Notes: generated by a model from the sequence alone, not told the origin. A DNA stretch of 64,000 nucleotides from Streptomyces fuscichromogenes (GCF_014645815.1 NZ_BMML01000009.1:335810-399809); one strand, 5' to 3'. Shown: positions 24,866 to 33,857, numbered from the stretch's first letter. Program-made: numbers and translations.

Positions 24866-24891
24866 CCGGGTATGACATCGATCATCGTCGG
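24866..24891. other. attR
   Basis: Right junction: element sequence GCCGGGTATGACA, core TC at 24878-24879, then chromosomal GATCATCGTCGGC, where EamA family similarity resumes. Reconstructed attB is GCGCGAGTCG-TC-GATCATCG. Reconstructed attP is GGGTATGACA-TC-AGTCAACT, with TGA/TCA symmetry about the core. Confidence 0.75.
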
Positions 24892-24997
24892 CGCGGCCAT
24901 CGGAGCGGTCTTCTTCAAGGAGCGGTTCGGGGCGACCAGGATCGCGGCGGCCGGGCTGGTGGTCGTCGGGATCGGGCTGATGCTGCACGCCGGTTAG
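24878..24997 (+). pseudogene. EamA/DMT transporter, 3' part
   Basis: Continues the transporter from the core: S-I-I-V-G-A-A-I-G-A-V-F-F-K-E-R-F-G-A, then a final TM helix (AAGLVVVGIGLMLHAG) and TAG. An ATG at 24872 supplied by the element is in frame but would make only a 41-residue membrane peptide. Its TAG overlaps the stop of the convergent small membrane protein gene. Confidence 0.9.
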
Positions 24998-25314
24998 CCG
25001 ACGGGCCCGGCGGCCGCCTTCCCCCGGTCGCGCCGGGCCGGGACCAGGCGCGCGGCCACGAGCAGCACGAGTGCGGCGCCCATCAGGTACAGGCCGAGGC
25101 GTGCCTCGGGCACCGCCGGCGACCACACCCGCCACCCGGACGACGAGTAGCTGTCGGCCGCCAGGTAGCCCGAGTAGATCCTGGCCGTCGAGCCGGTCTG
25201 TCCGCGCACCCACAGCAGGGCGCCCAAGGCGCCGCAGGTCGCGGAGACCGAGTGGAGGATCGTGGCGCGGCGCGGGGCCGGTCCGTTCACAGCGGCGCGT
25301 TCGGTCTTCGTCAT
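24994..25314 (-). CDS. small membrane protein, 106 aa
   Basis: ATG 25314 with GGAGGAG about 11 bases upstream. Two TM helices (TILHSVSATCGALGALLWV and LGLYLMGAALVLLVAARLV) flank an extracytoplasmic loop rich in Ser/Tyr/Trp. No family is recognised. It is divergent from the ABC transporter operon, across a 165-bp intergenic region. Confidence 0.75.
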   Translation of the reverse strand: MTKTERAAVNGPAPRRATILHSVSATCGALGALLWVRGQTGSTARIYSGYLAADSYSSSGWRVWSPAVPEARLGLYLMGAALVLLVAARLVPARRDRGKAAAGPVG

Positions 25315-25479
25315 GGTGGGTGGATTCTCCTCCTTGGCCGGTAGCGGTCTTGAACCGGCCGTCCGTTCGGCGGACTTGCCGTTGCCTTGACGAACCGTTC
25401 CACCGCCGTTCAGCCGACTGCCTGTGCCCGGGATGTGTGTTCTCCATAAAGTCCCTGCGGATTGCGGAAGAAGGGACGC

Positions 25480-26430
25480 ATGGGACTCATGGACACACCT
25501 CGCGCAGTCCGGGCCCGCGGGATCACCAAGTACTTCGGTGACGTCGTCGCACTCGACGGTGTCGACCTGGATGTGACACAAGGTCAGATCCATGGTCTGG
25601 TCGGTCCCAACGGCGCCGGAAAGACGACACTGCTGGGTCTGCTGCTCGGCCTGGCCGCCGCCGACGGCGGCCGGCTGGAGATCCTCGGCACCCCGGTCGA
25701 GCGGGCGCTCGCCGCCCCCGACGGCGTCGCCGGCTTCGTGGACGCGCCCGGTCTCTACCCCTCGCTCACCGCCCGGCAGAACCTCGCCGCGCTCGCCGCG
25801 CTCCGCGGCCTGGCCACGGGCGCGGCGGGCATCGACGACGTGCTCGGCGAGGTCGGCCTCACCGAGGTCGCCGACGACCGGACCCGCGGCTTCTCGCTCG
25901 GCATGCGACAGCGCCTGGGACTCGCCGCGGCCCTGCTCACCAGACCCCGGCTGCTCGTGCTCGACGAGCCGTCCAACGGCCTCGACCCGTCCGGCAAGAG
26001 ACAGGTGCACGGCGTCCTCCACCGGCTCGCCGCCGACGGCACCGCCGTGGTCCTTTCCAGCCACCGGATGGACGACCTGGAGGCGCTCTGCTCCGAGGTC
26101 ACCATCCTCGCCACCGGACGCGTGGTGTTCTCCGGTCCGCTGGGCAAGCTGGCCGCCGAGAACCGCGAACTCGACTACCGGCTGCGCACCTGCGACCCGC
26201 GGACCGCGCGCCGGATCGCCGGGGACACCACCGGGATCCGGATCGTCGACGACAGCGGGGTACGGCAGGACCCCGACGTGCTCGTCGTACGCGCCCTGGT
26301 GCCCGCACTCGACGAACTCGTCGCGCAGGTCGTGCGTTCGGGCGTCGCGGTCCGCGAACTCGCCCCCGTCGTGTCCCCGCTCGAAGCCGCGTTCCTCGCC
26401 CTCACCGAGCACCAGGAGACCGGCCGATGA
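25480..26430 (+). CDS. ABC transporter ATP-binding protein
   Basis: 316 aa. Walker A GPNGAGKTT, signature FSLGMRQRLGLAAALL, Walker B LLVLDEPSNGLDP and switch His in SSHRMDD. The C-terminal tail after the nucleotide-binding domain (about 225-316) is of the DrrA/BcrA type found in lipid and antibiotic exporters. ATG 25480 follows GAAGAAGGGA; ATG 25489 is possible. It overlaps the permease gene by ATGA, so the two form a complex. Confidence 0.93.
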   Translation: MGLMDTPRAVRARGITKYFGDVVALDGVDLDVTQGQIHGLVGPNGAGKTTLLGLLLGLAAADGGRLEILGTPVERALAAPDGVAGFVDAPGLYPSLTARQNLAALAALRGLATGAAGIDDVLGEVGLTEVADDRTRGFSLGMRQRLGLAAALLTRPRLLVLDEPSNGLDPSGKRQVHGVLHRLAADGTAVVLSSHRMDDLEALCSEVTILATGRVVFSGPLGKLAAENRELDYRLRTCDPRTARRIAGDTTGIRIVDDSGVRQDPDVLVVRALVPALDELVAQVVRSGVAVRELAPVVSPLEAAFLALTEHQETGR

Positions 26431-27785
26431 CCGCGACCGCCGCTCCCGCCACCGAGTCCGCCCCGTCCGTCGCGCGCAGGGTCCCGGTCTTCCGCGGCTA
26501 CCGCTTCGAACTGGTCAAGCTGGTCTCGCAGTGGCGGATCCGGCTGCTGGTGGCCGCCTGCTGGATCGTGCCGGGGCTGTTCGTCGCCGGGGTGGGCCAA
26601 CAGAGCACGCTCCCCTCCGACACCCTCTTCGGCCGCTGGATGCACGCCACCGGGTGGGCCGGGCCGCTGGTGCTGCTCGGTTTCGCGGGCACCTGGGCGC
26701 TGCCGCTGCTGACCTCGGTGGTCGCCGGTGACGTGTTCGCCGTCGAGGACCGCCTCGGCACCTGGCGCCACCTGCTGGTGGCGGTCCGCTCGCCCGCGCG
26801 GATCTTCGTGGCGAAGTCGCTGGCCGGCCTCACCGTCATCCTGCTCCTGGTGGCCGGACTGGCCGTCTCCAGCACGACAGGCGGGCTGGCCTCGGCCGGT
26901 GACCAGCCGCTGGTCGGCCTCGACGGCCACCTGCTGTCGCCCGGCGACGCGGCCGGCCGGGTCCTGCTCGCCTGGCTCGCGGCCCTCGCCCCGACCCTCG
27001 CCCTGGCCGCGATCGGACTGCTCGGCTCGGTCGCCCTCGGCCGCTCCCCGACGGGCCTGCTGCTGCCCCCGGTCGTCGCGCTCGCCATGTCGGTCGCCCA
27101 GATGCTGCCGCTGCCCGTCGCCGTGCGCCTCGCCCTGCCCGGCTACGCCTTCACCTCCTGGAACGGCCTGTTCACCAGCCCCGTCCAGCTCGCCCCGCTG
27201 CTGATCGCCGTCACGGTGAGCCTGACGTGGACGGTGCTCGCCACCGCCCTCGCTTACCTGCTGTTCGTACGGCGGGACTTCACCAACCCGGCCGACGACG
27301 GCTCCGGGCGCCGCGCGCTCGCCTTCGGCGTGCTGCCGCTGGCCGCGCTGACCGCCGTCACCGTCGGCGCGGTCGCCGTGGCCACCCCCTCGACCGGCTC
27401 CGGGATCACGCAGGACAAGGTGCAGAAGTCCCTCGCCACGGTCTTCGGGCACCTCTACCGCCTGCAGACGCGGGAACTCCGTCGGCCCGCCGTCACCGAG
27501 GCGCAGTCGAGGGCCACGGCGGCCTGCACCAAGAGCGACGGCCAGGCCGCCCAGGAGGGCGCGGGCAACGACTGGCGCTGCGTCGTGAGCTGGCACCTGC
27601 CCGGTGTCGCGGTCACGGGCACCGCGATCTACCAGCTCGACATCACCTCGGACGGGCGGTTCGTGGCCGACGGCGACGGTCCCAAGGAGGTCAACGGCTA
27701 CTTCCTGGTGCGGACCCCGACCGGCGACGCCCCGAATCCGCTGTGGCAGTTCGACGGCAACGTCGACCTGCTCGACACCCAGTGA
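26427..27785 (+). CDS. ABC transporter permease with C-terminal soluble domain
   Basis: 452 aa. Six to seven TM helices between residues 30 and 325 (FVAGVGQQST..., LLVLLGFAGTWALPLLTSVVAG, VILLLVAGLAVSS, LAALAPTLALAAIGLLGSVAL, and the last AFGVLPLAALTAVTVGAVAVAT). About 130 residues follow outside (KSLATVFGHLYRLQTRELRR..., DWRCVVSWHLPG..., YQLDITSDGRFVADGDG). The two cysteines of this tail could form a disulphide if it is exported. It pairs with the upstream ATPase and is followed after 13 bp by an exported phosphoesterase. Confidence 0.88.
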   Translation: MTATAAPATESAPSVARRVPVFRGYRFELVKLVSQWRIRLLVAACWIVPGLFVAGVGQQSTLPSDTLFGRWMHATGWAGPLVLLGFAGTWALPLLTSVVAGDVFAVEDRLGTWRHLLVAVRSPARIFVAKSLAGLTVILLLVAGLAVSSTTGGLASAGDQPLVGLDGHLLSPGDAAGRVLLAWLAALAPTLALAAIGLLGSVALGRSPTGLLLPPVVALAMSVAQMLPLPVAVRLALPGYAFTSWNGLFTSPVQLAPLLIAVTVSLTWTVLATALAYLLFVRRDFTNPADDGSGRRALAFGVLPLAALTAVTVGAVAVATPSTGSGITQDKVQKSLATVFGHLYRLQTRELRRPAVTEAQSRATAACTKSDGQAAQEGAGNDWRCVVSWHLPGVAVTGTAIYQLDITSDGRFVADGDGPKEVNGYFLVRTPTGDAPNPLWQFDGNVDLLDTQ

Positions 27786-27798
27786 AGGGAACAGCTCC

Positions 27799-30552
27799 GT
27801 GCAGGTAACCCGCCAGCGTCGGATCAGAGAGAAGAAGCAGCTCAGCCTCTTCGGCAGACACGTCGGCCGCCGCACCCTTCTGGTGACGACCGGTATCGCC
27901 GTCGCCCTCGGTGTCACGGGCACCGCGGTCGCCTCGACGTACCGGTTCGGCACCCAGCAGGTCGGCCAGACCACCGCCGACGGCCAGGTCGTCGCCGCCG
28001 ACCAGTACATCAACCCCTACGGCACCCGTTCCGTCATCAACGACGGCAAGATCATGTCGTCGACGGTCAGCCCGGACGGCACCCGCCTCGCCGCGTCGAT
28101 CGCCGACGGGGACGCCTCCCTGGTGGTCGTGGACCTGGCGACCGGGCAGGTCAAGCAGAAGATCGGCACCAGCACCGCCGACGACCTGCGGATCAGCAGC
28201 GGCGCGGTCGGCCAGGAAGGCCCGACGTACTCGCCCGACGGCAAGCAGCTGTGGCTGGGCCAGGCGGGCGGCTACACCAGGTTCACCGTCAACGCCGACG
28301 GTACCCTCGCGAGCCCCACGGCCGTCCCGATCGCCGCCGACGGCTCCAAGCAGGCGCTGGTGGGCGCGGCCGTGTTCTCGGCCGACGGCACCACCGTGTA
28401 CTCCGCGGTCAACGGCGAGAACAAGGTGGTCGCCATCGACGCGGCGACCGGCACGGTCGAGCAGACCTGGGCGGTCGGCAACGCCCCGCGCGGCCTCGCC
28501 CTGGCCGGCGGCAAGCTCTACGTCAGCAACGAGGGCGGGCGCCCGGCCAAGGCCGGCGACACCACCATCAACTCCTACGGCACCGACGTCGTCGCGAACC
28601 CGGAGACCGGTGCCAGCACCACCGGCACCGTCAGCGTCATCGACACCGCGGACCCGGCCGCCCCCGTCGGCACCGTCGACGTCGGCCTGCACCCGACCGC
28701 CGTGTACGCGAGCAGGGGCGCGGTGTTCGTCACCAACACCGCCGACAACAACGTGTCGGTCATCGACACCCGCAAGGACAAGGTCGTCCAGACCATCGCC
28801 ACCCAGCCGTGGCCCGAGGCGTCCGTCGGCTACGAGCCGAACGCGGTCACGCTCACCGACGACGGCCGGCTCCTCGTCACCCTCGGCCGTGCCAACGCCG
28901 TCGCCGTCTACCGCTACACCTCCGCGCATCAGCCCGCCCGCTACGTCGGCCTGCTCCCCACGGACTACTTCCCCTCCGGCGTCACCGCCGTCGGCGACCA
29001 GGTCGTCGTCGCCAACACCCGTGGCATCGACGCCCTCCGTCCCGACGCCGCCGGTCACAACACGCACGACACCACGTCCAGCATCACCCGGTTCACGCTG
29101 CCGAGCGACCAGGTCGTCAGGTCCGAGACCGCCAAGGTGTTCAGGCAGAACGGCTGGACCGGCGGCTCGGTCAAGACCGCCAAGGGCGACAGCCACAAGA
29201 AGGCCGTCCCGGTCCCGCGCCGGATCGGGGACCCGTCGACGATCAAGCACGTCTTCCTGCTGGTCAAGGAGAACCGCACCTACGACCAGGTCTTCGGCGA
29301 CCTCCCGCAGGGCGACGGCGACTCCGCGCTCACCCAGTTCGGCGCGAACGTGACGCCGAACCAGCACGCGCTGGCCCAGCAGTTCGGCCTGTACGACAAC
29401 TTCTACGACATCGGCACCAACTCCGCCGAGGGCCACAACTGGCTGATGCAGTCCGACAACCCGGAGTACACCGAGTCGTCGGCGGGCGAGTACACGCGCA
29501 GCTACGACACCGAGGACGACGTCCTCGGCCACCAGAAGACCGGGTTCATCTGGACCGGCGCGCAGGCGGCCGGGAAGTCCGTGAAGGACTTCGGCGAGTT
29601 CCAGTCGCTGGAGACCAAGCCGTCCGGCGCGACCTGGCAGAACCTGTACTGCGACAGCAAGAACATGGCCGCGACCGGGGCCGGGACCGCCTACCCCATC
29701 CAGACGGGCTCGGCGATCCCCTCCCTCAACGACGTGACGGTGCAGGGCTTCCCGAAGTTCGACCTGGACGTCCCGGACGTCTACAAGGAGCAGATCTGGC
29801 AGCAGGACTTCGAGAAGAACGGCCCGGCGAACCTGAACATGTTCTGGTTCTCCAACGACCACACCGGCGGTCCCGCGAACGCGGCCGCGGAGGTCGCCGA
29901 CAACGACCTCGCGGTCGGCCGGATGGTCGACGAGATCACCCACAGCAAGTACTGGAAGGACTCGGCGATCTTCGTCGTCGAGGACGACTCGCAGGCCGGC
30001 CTCGACCACGTCGACGGCCACCGCGCCCCGGTCCAGGTCATCAGCCCGTACGCCCAGCACGGCACGGTCGACGACCACTACTACTCGCAGATCACGATGG
30101 TCCGGACGATCGAGCAGATCCTCGGGGTGCACCCGATGAACCAGCTCGACAGCGCGGCCACCCCGATGTACGGGGCGTTCACGAAGAAGCCGGACGACAC
30201 GCCGTTCACGGCGGTCCCCAACCGGACCTCGCTGACCCTCGGCGTGAGCCCGCAGCCGGCCTGCGGCTCGGACACCCCGGCGGCCCAGGACACCGCGGCG
30301 GCGGCCGCCCCGACGGCCGTCTCCGTCCCGGCGGCCGAGAGGTCCCTCGCGGCCCAGTGGCAGACGTGGGCCAAGCACCAGCGGCTGACCGGCAAGAACG
30401 CCGTGCCGGACTACGCGAACCCCGCCCAGATGAACCGGTACACCTGGTACCAGACCCACAACTGGACCAAGCCCTACCCGGGTGACCGGAAGATCTACAC
30501 GCCGGACGACGTGCCGGGCGCCTACCTCCCGTCCGCGGAGAACGACGGCTGA
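27799..30552 (+). CDS. exported YncE-type beta-propeller / phosphoesterase fusion
   Basis: 917 aa from GTG 27799 (AGGGA about 9 bases upstream). A twin-basic N-terminus plus hydrophobic stretch (RRTLLVTTGIAVALGVTGTAVAS) acts as signal peptide or anchor. Residues about 60-450 are a YVTN/YncE propeller with repeated S-x-D-G-T and V-x-V-I-D-T blades. Residues about 470-830 are a phosphoesterase of the PLC/AcpA type (HVFLLVKENRTYDQVFGDL, YDNFYDIGTNSAEGHNWLMQ, IFVVEDDSQAGLDHVDGHRAP). This is the bifunctional YncE/alkaline-phosphatase-family architecture of actinobacteria. It is probably transcribed with the ABC transporter genes. Confidence 0.9.
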   Translation: MQVTRQRRIREKKQLSLFGRHVGRRTLLVTTGIAVALGVTGTAVASTYRFGTQQVGQTTADGQVVAADQYINPYGTRSVINDGKIMSSTVSPDGTRLAASIADGDASLVVVDLATGQVKQKIGTSTADDLRISSGAVGQEGPTYSPDGKQLWLGQAGGYTRFTVNADGTLASPTAVPIAADGSKQALVGAAVFSADGTTVYSAVNGENKVVAIDAATGTVEQTWAVGNAPRGLALAGGKLYVSNEGGRPAKAGDTTINSYGTDVVANPETGASTTGTVSVIDTADPAAPVGTVDVGLHPTAVYASRGAVFVTNTADNNVSVIDTRKDKVVQTIATQPWPEASVGYEPNAVTLTDDGRLLVTLGRANAVAVYRYTSAHQPARYVGLLPTDYFPSGVTAVGDQVVVANTRGIDALRPDAAGHNTHDTTSSITRFTLPSDQVVRSETAKVFRQNGWTGGSVKTAKGDSHKKAVPVPRRIGDPSTIKHVFLLVKENRTYDQVFGDLPQGDGDSALTQFGANVTPNQHALAQQFGLYDNFYDIGTNSAEGHNWLMQSDNPEYTESSAGEYTRSYDTEDDVLGHQKTGFIWTGAQAAGKSVKDFGEFQSLETKPSGATWQNLYCDSKNMAATGAGTAYPIQTGSAIPSLNDVTVQGFPKFDLDVPDVYKEQIWQQDFEKNGPANLNMFWFSNDHTGGPANAAAEVADNDLAVGRMVDEITHSKYWKDSAIFVVEDDSQAGLDHVDGHRAPVQVISPYAQHGTVDDHYYSQITMVRTIEQILGVHPMNQLDSAATPMYGAFTKKPDDTPFTAVPNRTSLTLGVSPQPACGSDTPAAQDTAAAAAPTAVSVPAAERSLAAQWQTWAKHQRLTGKNAVPDYANPAQMNRYTWYQTHNWTKPYPGDRKIYTPDDVPGAYLPSAENDG

Positions 30553-30572
30553 CCCCGGCCCGCTCGACGTCA

Positions 30573-30602
30573 GGGGACCCCGGCCGCCGGACCGGGGTCC
30601 CC
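30573..30602 (+). terminator. terminator of the ABC-phosphoesterase operon
   Basis: Perfect 11-bp stem GGGGACCCCGG (30573-30583) with CCGGGGTCCCC (30592-30602), 21 bases after the phosphoesterase stop. Confidence 0.85.
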
Positions 30603-30695
30603 GCGCGTTTCCGCCGCGCCGCCGGGCACCAGGGCACCCGGGCACCCGCGGGTAGGCCAAGCTGGCTGCGGAACGTACGAGGACAGGGAGACGTC

Positions 30696-31577
30696 ATGAC
30701 CGACAAGCCGACCGTGGGCGTGCTGGGCACCGGCATCATGGGTGCCGCGATGGCCCGCAACCTCCTCAGGGCCGGGCACACCGTCCGCGCGTGGAACCGC
30801 ACCCGCGCCAAGGCGGACCCCCTCGCGGCCGACGGCGCCCAGGTCACCGACACCCCGGCCGAGGCGGTCGCGGGCGCCGACGTCGTCCTGACCATGCTGT
30901 ACGACGGCGCCACCGCGCTGGAGACGATGCGGGAGGCGGCGGGGGCGCTGCGTCCCGGCGCCGTCTGGGTGCAGTCGACCACCGCGGGCCTCGACCAGAT
31001 CCCCGGACTCGCCGCGTTCGCCCGCGAGCACGGCCTGGTCTTCTACGACGCCCCGGTCCTCGGCACCCGGCAGCCCGCCGAGGCCGGACAGCTCACCGTC
31101 CTGGCCGCGGGGCCCGAGCAGGGCCGGGAGACCGTCACCCCGGTCTTCGACGCCGTCGGCGCCCGCACGGTGTGGACCGGCGACGACGGGTCCTCGGCCG
31201 CCGCGACCCGGCTCAAGCTGGTTGCCAACAGCTGGGTCCTCGCGGCCACCGCGGCGACCGGCGAGGTGGTCGCGCTGGCACAGGGCCTGGGCGTGGACCC
31301 GCACCGCTTCTTCGACCTGATCGCGGGCGCCCCGCTCGACATGGGCTACCTGCGGGCCAAGGCCGGGCTGATCCTCGACGGCGGGCTGACCCCGCCGTCG
31401 TTCGCGGTGGACACCGCGGGCAAGGACGCCCGGCTGATCGTCGCCGCAGGCGCGAGCCACGGCGTGCGCCTGGACGTGGCCGAGGCGGCCGCCGAACGCT
31501 TCGCCCGCGCCGCCGCCCAGGGACACGCCGACGAGGACATGGCCGCCGCCTACTTCGCGAGCTTCGAGGACCGGTAG
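30696..31577 (+). CDS. NAD(P)-dependent oxidoreductase, 3-hydroxyisobutyrate dehydrogenase-like
   Basis: 293 aa beta-hydroxyacid dehydrogenase. N-terminal Rossmann G-V-L-G-T-G-I-M-G-A-A-M-A-R-N-L. The Q-S-T-T loop and D-A-P-V-L-G-T substrate segment follow, and the catalytic Lys is in LKLVANSW (family DxxxKxxxN pattern). The C-terminal helical domain completes the dimer core. The substrate may be a small 3-hydroxy acid or a glyoxylate/tartronate semialdehyde-type compound; the sequence does not decide. Monocistronic, with hairpins on either side. Confidence 0.9.
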   Translation: MTDKPTVGVLGTGIMGAAMARNLLRAGHTVRAWNRTRAKADPLAADGAQVTDTPAEAVAGADVVLTMLYDGATALETMREAAGALRPGAVWVQSTTAGLDQIPGLAAFAREHGLVFYDAPVLGTRQPAEAGQLTVLAAGPEQGRETVTPVFDAVGARTVWTGDDGSSAAATRLKLVANSWVLAATAATGEVVALAQGLGVDPHRFFDLIAGAPLDMGYLRAKAGLILDGGLTPPSFAVDTAGKDARLIVAAGASHGVRLDVAEAAAERFARAAAQGHADEDMAAAYFASFEDR

Positions 31578-31584
31578 CGGACCG

Positions 31585-31616
31585 GGGGCCCGCGCCGACG
31601 TGACGGTGCGGGCCCC
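31585..31616 (+). terminator. terminator after the oxidoreductase
   Basis: 9-bp stem GGGGCCCGC (31585-31593) with GCGGGCCCC (31608-31616). Confidence 0.65.
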
Positions 31617-31657
31617 GAGGGAGCACCCTGGAAACAGCGACTCCGGAGGTGGTCCCC

Positions 31658-31951
31658 ATGACGAACGCGATGAACGTGACGAGAACGACTGTGGGATGGC
31701 ACGTCGAGATGGAGTTCCTGGAGGACGACACGCACACCCGCGCGGTGGCCCTGGTACGGCTGCCCGACGCCACCGAGGTACGCGCGCACGGTCACGCGAG
31801 CCGTCACGAGTCCGACAGCAACCAGCCCAGGGTCGGCGAGGAGATCGCCGGCGCCCGTGCCCTCAACGAACTGGCCATGCAGTTGCTGTCCAAGGCGCAC
31901 GGCGAGATCGACGCGCAGTCGGGGCGGCACTCCCACCCGATCAACGTGTGA
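31658..31951 (+). CDS. DUF1876 domain protein
   Basis: 97 aa, ATG 31658 with GGAGG 8 bases upstream. The single domain WHVEMEFLEDDTHTRAVALVRLPD...EVRAHGHASRHESD...PRVGEEIAGARALNELA is the actinobacterial DUF1876 family, described as having a double-stranded-RNA-binding-like fold. It is cytoplasmic, with no TM segment. The biological role is unknown; Streptomyces carry several paralogues. Confidence 0.85.
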   Translation: MTNAMNVTRTTVGWHVEMEFLEDDTHTRAVALVRLPDATEVRAHGHASRHESDSNQPRVGEEIAGARALNELAMQLLSKAHGEIDAQSGRHSHPINV

Positions 31952-32001
31952 GAGGCACCGTCTGAGAAGCAGCGTCGCAGAAGCGCGGGGGCGTGCGGTG
32001 G

Positions 32002-33171
32002 TCAGGACAGCGCCGTGCGCACCGCGCGCACCAGCGCCTGCGCCCGCGGGTCCGCCGTCACGCTCTTGCGGAAGCCGTTGGTGACATAGCCGAAGGCGAT
32101 GCCCGACTCCGGGTCCGCGAAGGCGAGCGCGCCGCCGCGGCCCGGGTGGCCGAAGGAGGCGGGGGAGAGCAGCGGGGACGCGCTGCCGTGCAGCATGTAG
32201 CCGAGCCCGAAGCGGGTGGCGACGACCAGCACCCGGTCCGGCCCGGCCGACCGCTCGGCGCGGGCCAGCTCCACGGTCTCCGGCGTGAACAGCCGCCTGC
32301 CGCCGTCGACCTCGCCGATCAGGGCGGCGTAGAAGCGGGCCAGGCCGTCGGCGGTGGCGATGCCGTTGGAGGCCGGCAGGACGGCCGCGCGATAGGCGGG
32401 GTCGTTCTCGTCCGGGAGCGGGCTGATCGCGCCGAACGCCCGGCGGGTCAGCGATCCCGGGTCGGTGTAGGCCTCGGAGACGGCTCGCTTGGGCCGGGTC
32501 CGGAGCGCGCCCGCGGCGGCGGGCGCCTCGACGGGCCCCACGCGTCCCACGCGCGCCTGTTCCGCGGCCGGGAGCCCGAGCCACAGCTCGGCGCCGGCCG
32601 GCCCGGCGATCTCGTCCGCGATCCACTCGCCGACGCTCCGCCCGGTCACCCGCCGCACCAGTTCACCGGTCAGCCAGCTGTACGTCTGCGCGTGGTAGCC
32701 GTGGTCGCTGCCCGGCTGCCACGCCGGTGCCTGGGCGGCCACCGCGGCGGCGCCGAGGTCGGGGTCGGCGGCCTCCGCGGGGGTGAGCGGCCGGTCCAGC
32801 ACCGGTACGCCCGCGCGGTGCGCGAGGAGTTCGCGCACCAGCGTCCGCTCCTTGCCGGCCGCCTTGTACTCCGGCCAGTGGTCACCCACCGGCGCGTCCA
32901 GGTCCAGCTCCCCGCGCTGGTGCAGGAGCAGCAGTACGGCGGCGGCGACGCCCTTGGTGGCCGAACGCACGATCTGGGCGGTGCGCCGCTCCCAGGGTGC
33001 GTCGCCGGCGTCCCCGTCGAAGTCCCGGGCGCCGCCCCACAGGTCGACGACGCGGTGCCCGTCCCGGTAGACGGCCACCGCCGCGCCCCGGTCCCCGAGC
33101 AGCTCGAAGTTGCTCGCGAACGCGTCCCTGACCGGCTCGAAGCCCTCCGCCACAGTGCCGTGCACGTCCAC
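32002..33171 (-). CDS. serine hydrolase of the beta-lactamase/EstB fold
   Basis: 389 aa from GTG 33171 with GGAGGG 8 bases upstream. No signal peptide, so cytoplasmic. Catalytic S-A-T-K (S70, K73), Tyr in Y-H-A-Q-T-Y-S-W, and third-box G-H-P-G-R-G-G in place of K-T-G, as in EstB-like esterases and class C-related hydrolases rather than true beta-lactamases. It probably cleaves short-chain esters (inference). Confidence 0.88.
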   Translation of the reverse strand: MDVHGTVAEGFEPVRDAFASNFELLGDRGAAVAVYRDGHRVVDLWGGARDFDGDAGDAPWERRTAQIVRSATKGVAAAVLLLLHQRGELDLDAPVGDHWPEYKAAGKERTLVRELLAHRAGVPVLDRPLTPAEAADPDLGAAAVAAQAPAWQPGSDHGYHAQTYSWLTGELVRRVTGRSVGEWIADEIAGPAGAELWLGLPAAEQARVGRVGPVEAPAAAGALRTRPKRAVSEAYTDPGSLTRRAFGAISPLPDENDPAYRAAVLPASNGIATADGLARFYAALIGEVDGGRRLFTPETVELARAERSAGPDRVLVVATRFGLGYMLHGSASPLLSPASFGHPGRGGALAFADPESGIAFGYVTNGFRKSVTADPRAQALVRAVRTALS

Positions 33172-33272
33172 GCCCGGATCCCTCCACCCACTCGTCGCCG
33201 ACAGTGGGTGGAACAGGGCCGTGCGGCCTCGGATTCCGCGCTGCGACGTGGTCTGCGGCACGTGCCCGGCGG

Positions 33273-33719
33273 TCAGCCGAGCACGATCGTCACCTCGATG
33301 TTCCCGCGCGTCGCGTTCGAGTACGGGCACACCTCGTGGGCGGCGTCCACCAGCTTCGCCGCGAGGTCCGCGTCCACCACCGGCAGCGAGACGCTGAGGG
33401 CGACCGCGAGGCCGTAGCCGCGCTGCTTGTTGGGGCCGATGCCGACCTTCGCGGCGACCGTGGAGCCGGTGAGGTCGTAGCCCGAGCGATTGCCGACGAG
33501 GATCAGCGCGTTGTGGAAGCAGGCGCTGTAGCCCGCGGCGAACAGCTGCTCCGGGTTGGTGCCGTTGCCGTCCCCGCCCAGCGCCGGGGGCATCGCCACC
33601 TTGAGCTCGATCTGGCCGTCCTGGCTGGTGACATACCCGTTCCGGCCGCCGTGCGCGGTCGCCTCGGCGACATACATGATCTTCGTCGGACGGGTGTCGA
33701 CAGCGGCGCCTTCGATCAC
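33273..33719 (-). CDS. ohr: Ohr family organic hydroperoxide resistance peroxidase
   Basis: 148 aa from GTG 33719 (GGGGGAGG 7 bases upstream). OsmC/Ohr fold with both redox cysteines in family context, Y-S-A-C-F-H-N-A and H-E-V-C-P-Y-S-N-A-T-R-G-N. Ohr enzymes reduce organic hydroperoxides with lipoyl thiols. The MarR-type gene just upstream on the same strand has a conserved Cys near its N-terminus and is the likely OhrR sensor. The 138-bp gap presumably holds the promoter, but I see no clear OhrR box. Confidence 0.93.
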   Translation of the reverse strand: MIEGAAVDTRPTKIMYVAEATAHGGRNGYVTSQDGQIELKVAMPPALGGDGNGTNPEQLFAAGYSACFHNALILVGNRSGYDLTGSTVAAKVGIGPNKQRGYGLAVALSVSLPVVDADLAAKLVDAAHEVCPYSNATRGNIEVTIVLG

Positions 33720-33857
33720 GGCGGGACCTCCCCCAGGGCGGAAACAGTGGTGGGCAACACAGGAGTGCGCAAGCACATCGTGCACAAGGTACCGACCGGT
33801 AGGAAGCCCCGGGAGGGGCAGGGGGTGGAAACCGTGGGTAACAGGAGGCGGCCGGCG

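Larger units (their letters stand above)
9883..24879. mobile_element. integrative and conjugative element (AICE type) with serine integrase
   Basis: About 15.0 kb bounded by attL and attR. It contains a serine recombinase beside attR, a RepSA-type rolling-circle initiator, an FtsK/Tra-type DNA translocase, a small Spd-like membrane protein, a KorSA-like GntR repressor, an HTH-TPR regulator, an RsbW-like ATPase protein and a two-gene nuclease cargo beside attL. Single-translocase transfer and integration define AICEs (pSAM2, SLP1). This one uses a serine integrase and a protein-coding target instead of a tyrosine integrase and a tRNA gene. All modules look intact except that the rep gene lacks a canonical start codon. 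Confidence 0.9.

Noticed and set aside
32002..33171. true beta-lactamase resistance gene
   Set aside because: The S-x-x-K is present, but there is no signal peptide and the K-T-G box is replaced by G-H-P-G-R-G, so an esterase-type hydrolase is more likely.
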